A stretch of DNA of 33,880 nucleotides from Myxococcales bacterium (GTDB lineage Bacteria > Myxococcota_A > Polyangia > Polyangiales > Ga0077539), in the NCBI GenBank assembly GCA_016792845.1, contig JAEUKH010000026.1, positions 1 through 33,880 of the forward strand, in the 5' to 3' direction. A model generated the notes under the pieces. That model saw nothing but the letters and a program-made list of their open reading frames with translations. It was not told the origin of the DNA and ran no database searches. Of the stretch, positions 33,182-33,880 are shown in pieces. Both the position numbers and the translations under genes were made by a program. How positions within the stretch are numbered: the stretch's first letter is position 1; each line of letters opens with the position of its first letter.

Positions 33182-33880
33182 CTACCACGCGGGCCAAGTC
33201 GGCCCTAAGTGACCTGTACGTGCCATGTATAGGCGATATGCATCACAACTAGAAGAAGGCATAGGAGAAACTCTAAATTCATAGGTTCCTGCATGCATCG
33301 CCTCAATCGATCCGCCGGGAGTACTCAACTGAGATCCCGACGCCCCAGAGTGTCCCCCAGTCGTCCAACTCATAATGGGTAGATTATTGAAGTACCTCAT
33401 TGAGGACGGACCAAACACCTCAATCTGTACCGAGCAGAAAGGAGTATTATCTGTGATGCCTACCGCAACCGTCTCGCCTTCTTGTAGCGTGACGCGGTAG
33501 GTCTGTGCAGGACTATTCAATGGAGCGCGTGCAGCAAACCAATCGCCCCAAGTCTGCGAAGCATCTCGAACAACGGGAACCAAGTCACATGGCGAAGCCG
33601 ATGTGGCACAGGACAGCGTATTACGGACGGAGTACTGCCCAGTGTTACTGGCGACTACATACCACCGCCAATCCCCAGTAGCATCGAGTGAGGGAAATGT
33701 GACAGACCCAGTACCAGCAATATATCCCGATCCAAAGTAACCCCGTGTGCGGGTTTCGGGCTCCAGCCGGAATGCCGAGAAGATAAGGAATTTGTCGGGT
33801 TGACGGGCGTGTAGGCGGTCGCGACCCCAGACTTCGTGGCTCTGACCCCTACTCTGCCAGGAGCCGCGACCATGAAGACT
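33182..33880 (-). CDS. 3' part of a gene for a beta-rich, probably secreted protein (continues beyond the window)
   Basis: A frame without stops runs from the right edge to the TAG at 33182 (232 codons). It has no ATG or GTG, and its first possible start (TTG at 33583) lies inside well-formed protein sequence, so the true start is outside the window. Visible sequence includes FRLEPETRTRGYFGSGYIAG, SVTFPSLDATGDWRWYVVAS, TYRVTLQEGETVAVGITDN and GTYEFRVSP...CDAYRLYMA, a beta-sandwich pattern resembling PPC-type domains, with Cys residues suggesting export. The first ~30 codons (33790-33880) are Arg/His-rich and less convincing; the adjacent frame (GRVGVRATKSGVATAYTPV) reads better there, so a frameshift near 33790 is possible. 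It overlaps the next gene's Shine-Dalgarno with its stop. Confidence 0.7.
   Translation of the reverse strand, partial: SLHGRGSWQSRGQSHEVWGRDRLHARQPDKFLIFSAFRLEPETRTRGYFGSGYIAGTGSVTFPSLDATGDWRWYVVASNTGQYSVRNTLSCATSASPCDLVPVVRDASQTWGDWFAARAPLNSPAQTYRVTLQEGETVAVGITDNTPFCSVQIEVFGPSSMRYFNNLPIMSWTTGGHSGASGSQLSTPGGSIEAMHAGTYEFRVSPMPSSSCDAYRLYMARTGHLGPTWPAW

Larger units (their letters stand above)
32482..33880. other. Lower-GC stretch of likely foreign origin
   Basis: Several 60-base rows here are near 42-50 percent GC (for example 33241-33300 and 33361-33420) against about 70 percent in the rest of the window. Codons in the two genes often end in A or T. One edge is the IS66 remnant; the other lies outside the window. 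Recent acquisition is inferred. Confidence 0.65.

Noticed and set aside
33655..33873. Separate 72-codon gene on the minus strand at the right edge
   Set aside because: Only its first ~30 codons read like protein, and it overlaps the larger open frame. It is better explained as the pre-frameshift part of the same gene or as a shadow.

Overview
The window is about 34 kb of very GC-rich (roughly 70 percent), densely packed bacterial chromosome. It most resembles a myxobacterium (Myxococcota, probably Polyangiales-like). This is inferred from repeated MopE-type Cys/Asp metal-binding motifs, a MYXO-CTERM-like C-terminal anchor, a Ser/Thr kinase with the HRDVSPQN catalytic loop frequent in myxobacteria, a TPR plus PEGA envelope protein, many lipoproteins and several orphan sensor kinases. 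No rRNA, tRNA or CRISPR array was seen.

Layout. (1) 197-5661, minus: a translationally coupled pair of large secreted proteins, one with DUF4114-like, seven MopE-type motifs and a C-terminal anchor, the other a lipoprotein with seven MopE-type motifs and eight BNR/Asp-box repeats. (2) 5806-11729, plus: a PAS-PAS histidine kinase, a receiver-kinase hybrid, a DUF2254-like membrane protein and an unknown exported Gly-rich membrane protein. (3) 15407-11732, minus: apparent operon lipoprotein - pyrD - maf - yggS. (4) 15474-20711, plus: TerB-like protein, SDR oxidoreductase, PPK2 polyphosphate kinase, a TPR/PEGA protein and a Cys-rich lipoprotein coupled to it by TAATG. (5) 23009-20716, minus: a soluble histidine kinase followed by a receiver-PAS-kinase hybrid. 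(6) 23087-29722: gluQ (plus), type II NADH dehydrogenase (minus, 3' ends overlapping), an unknown 275-residue protein, a Ser/Thr kinase and a dihydrolipoamide acyltransferase E2. (7) 31573-29756, minus: a 605-residue lipoprotein. (8) 31625-32481: a decayed, internally rearranged IS66-family element with recognisable terminal inverted repeats. (9) 32482-33880: a stretch of clearly lower GC (about half) holding a small lipoprotein gene and the 3' part of another gene that runs off the right edge.

Functional reading. Three themes recur: envelope or surface proteins (seven lipoprotein or secreted products, three with MopE-type motifs), signalling (four histidine kinases and one Ser/Thr kinase, with no DNA-binding response regulator), and housekeeping metabolism (pyrD, maf, yggS, gluQ, ppk2, ndh, E2). 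Several genes carry a TAnnnT hexamer only 7-15 nt before the start codon and no Shine-Dalgarno, suggesting short-leader or leaderless transcripts. The least explained parts are the rearranged IS66 remnant with its flanking low-GC gene pair and the matched MopE gene pair. No convincing new defence or biosynthetic system was found.
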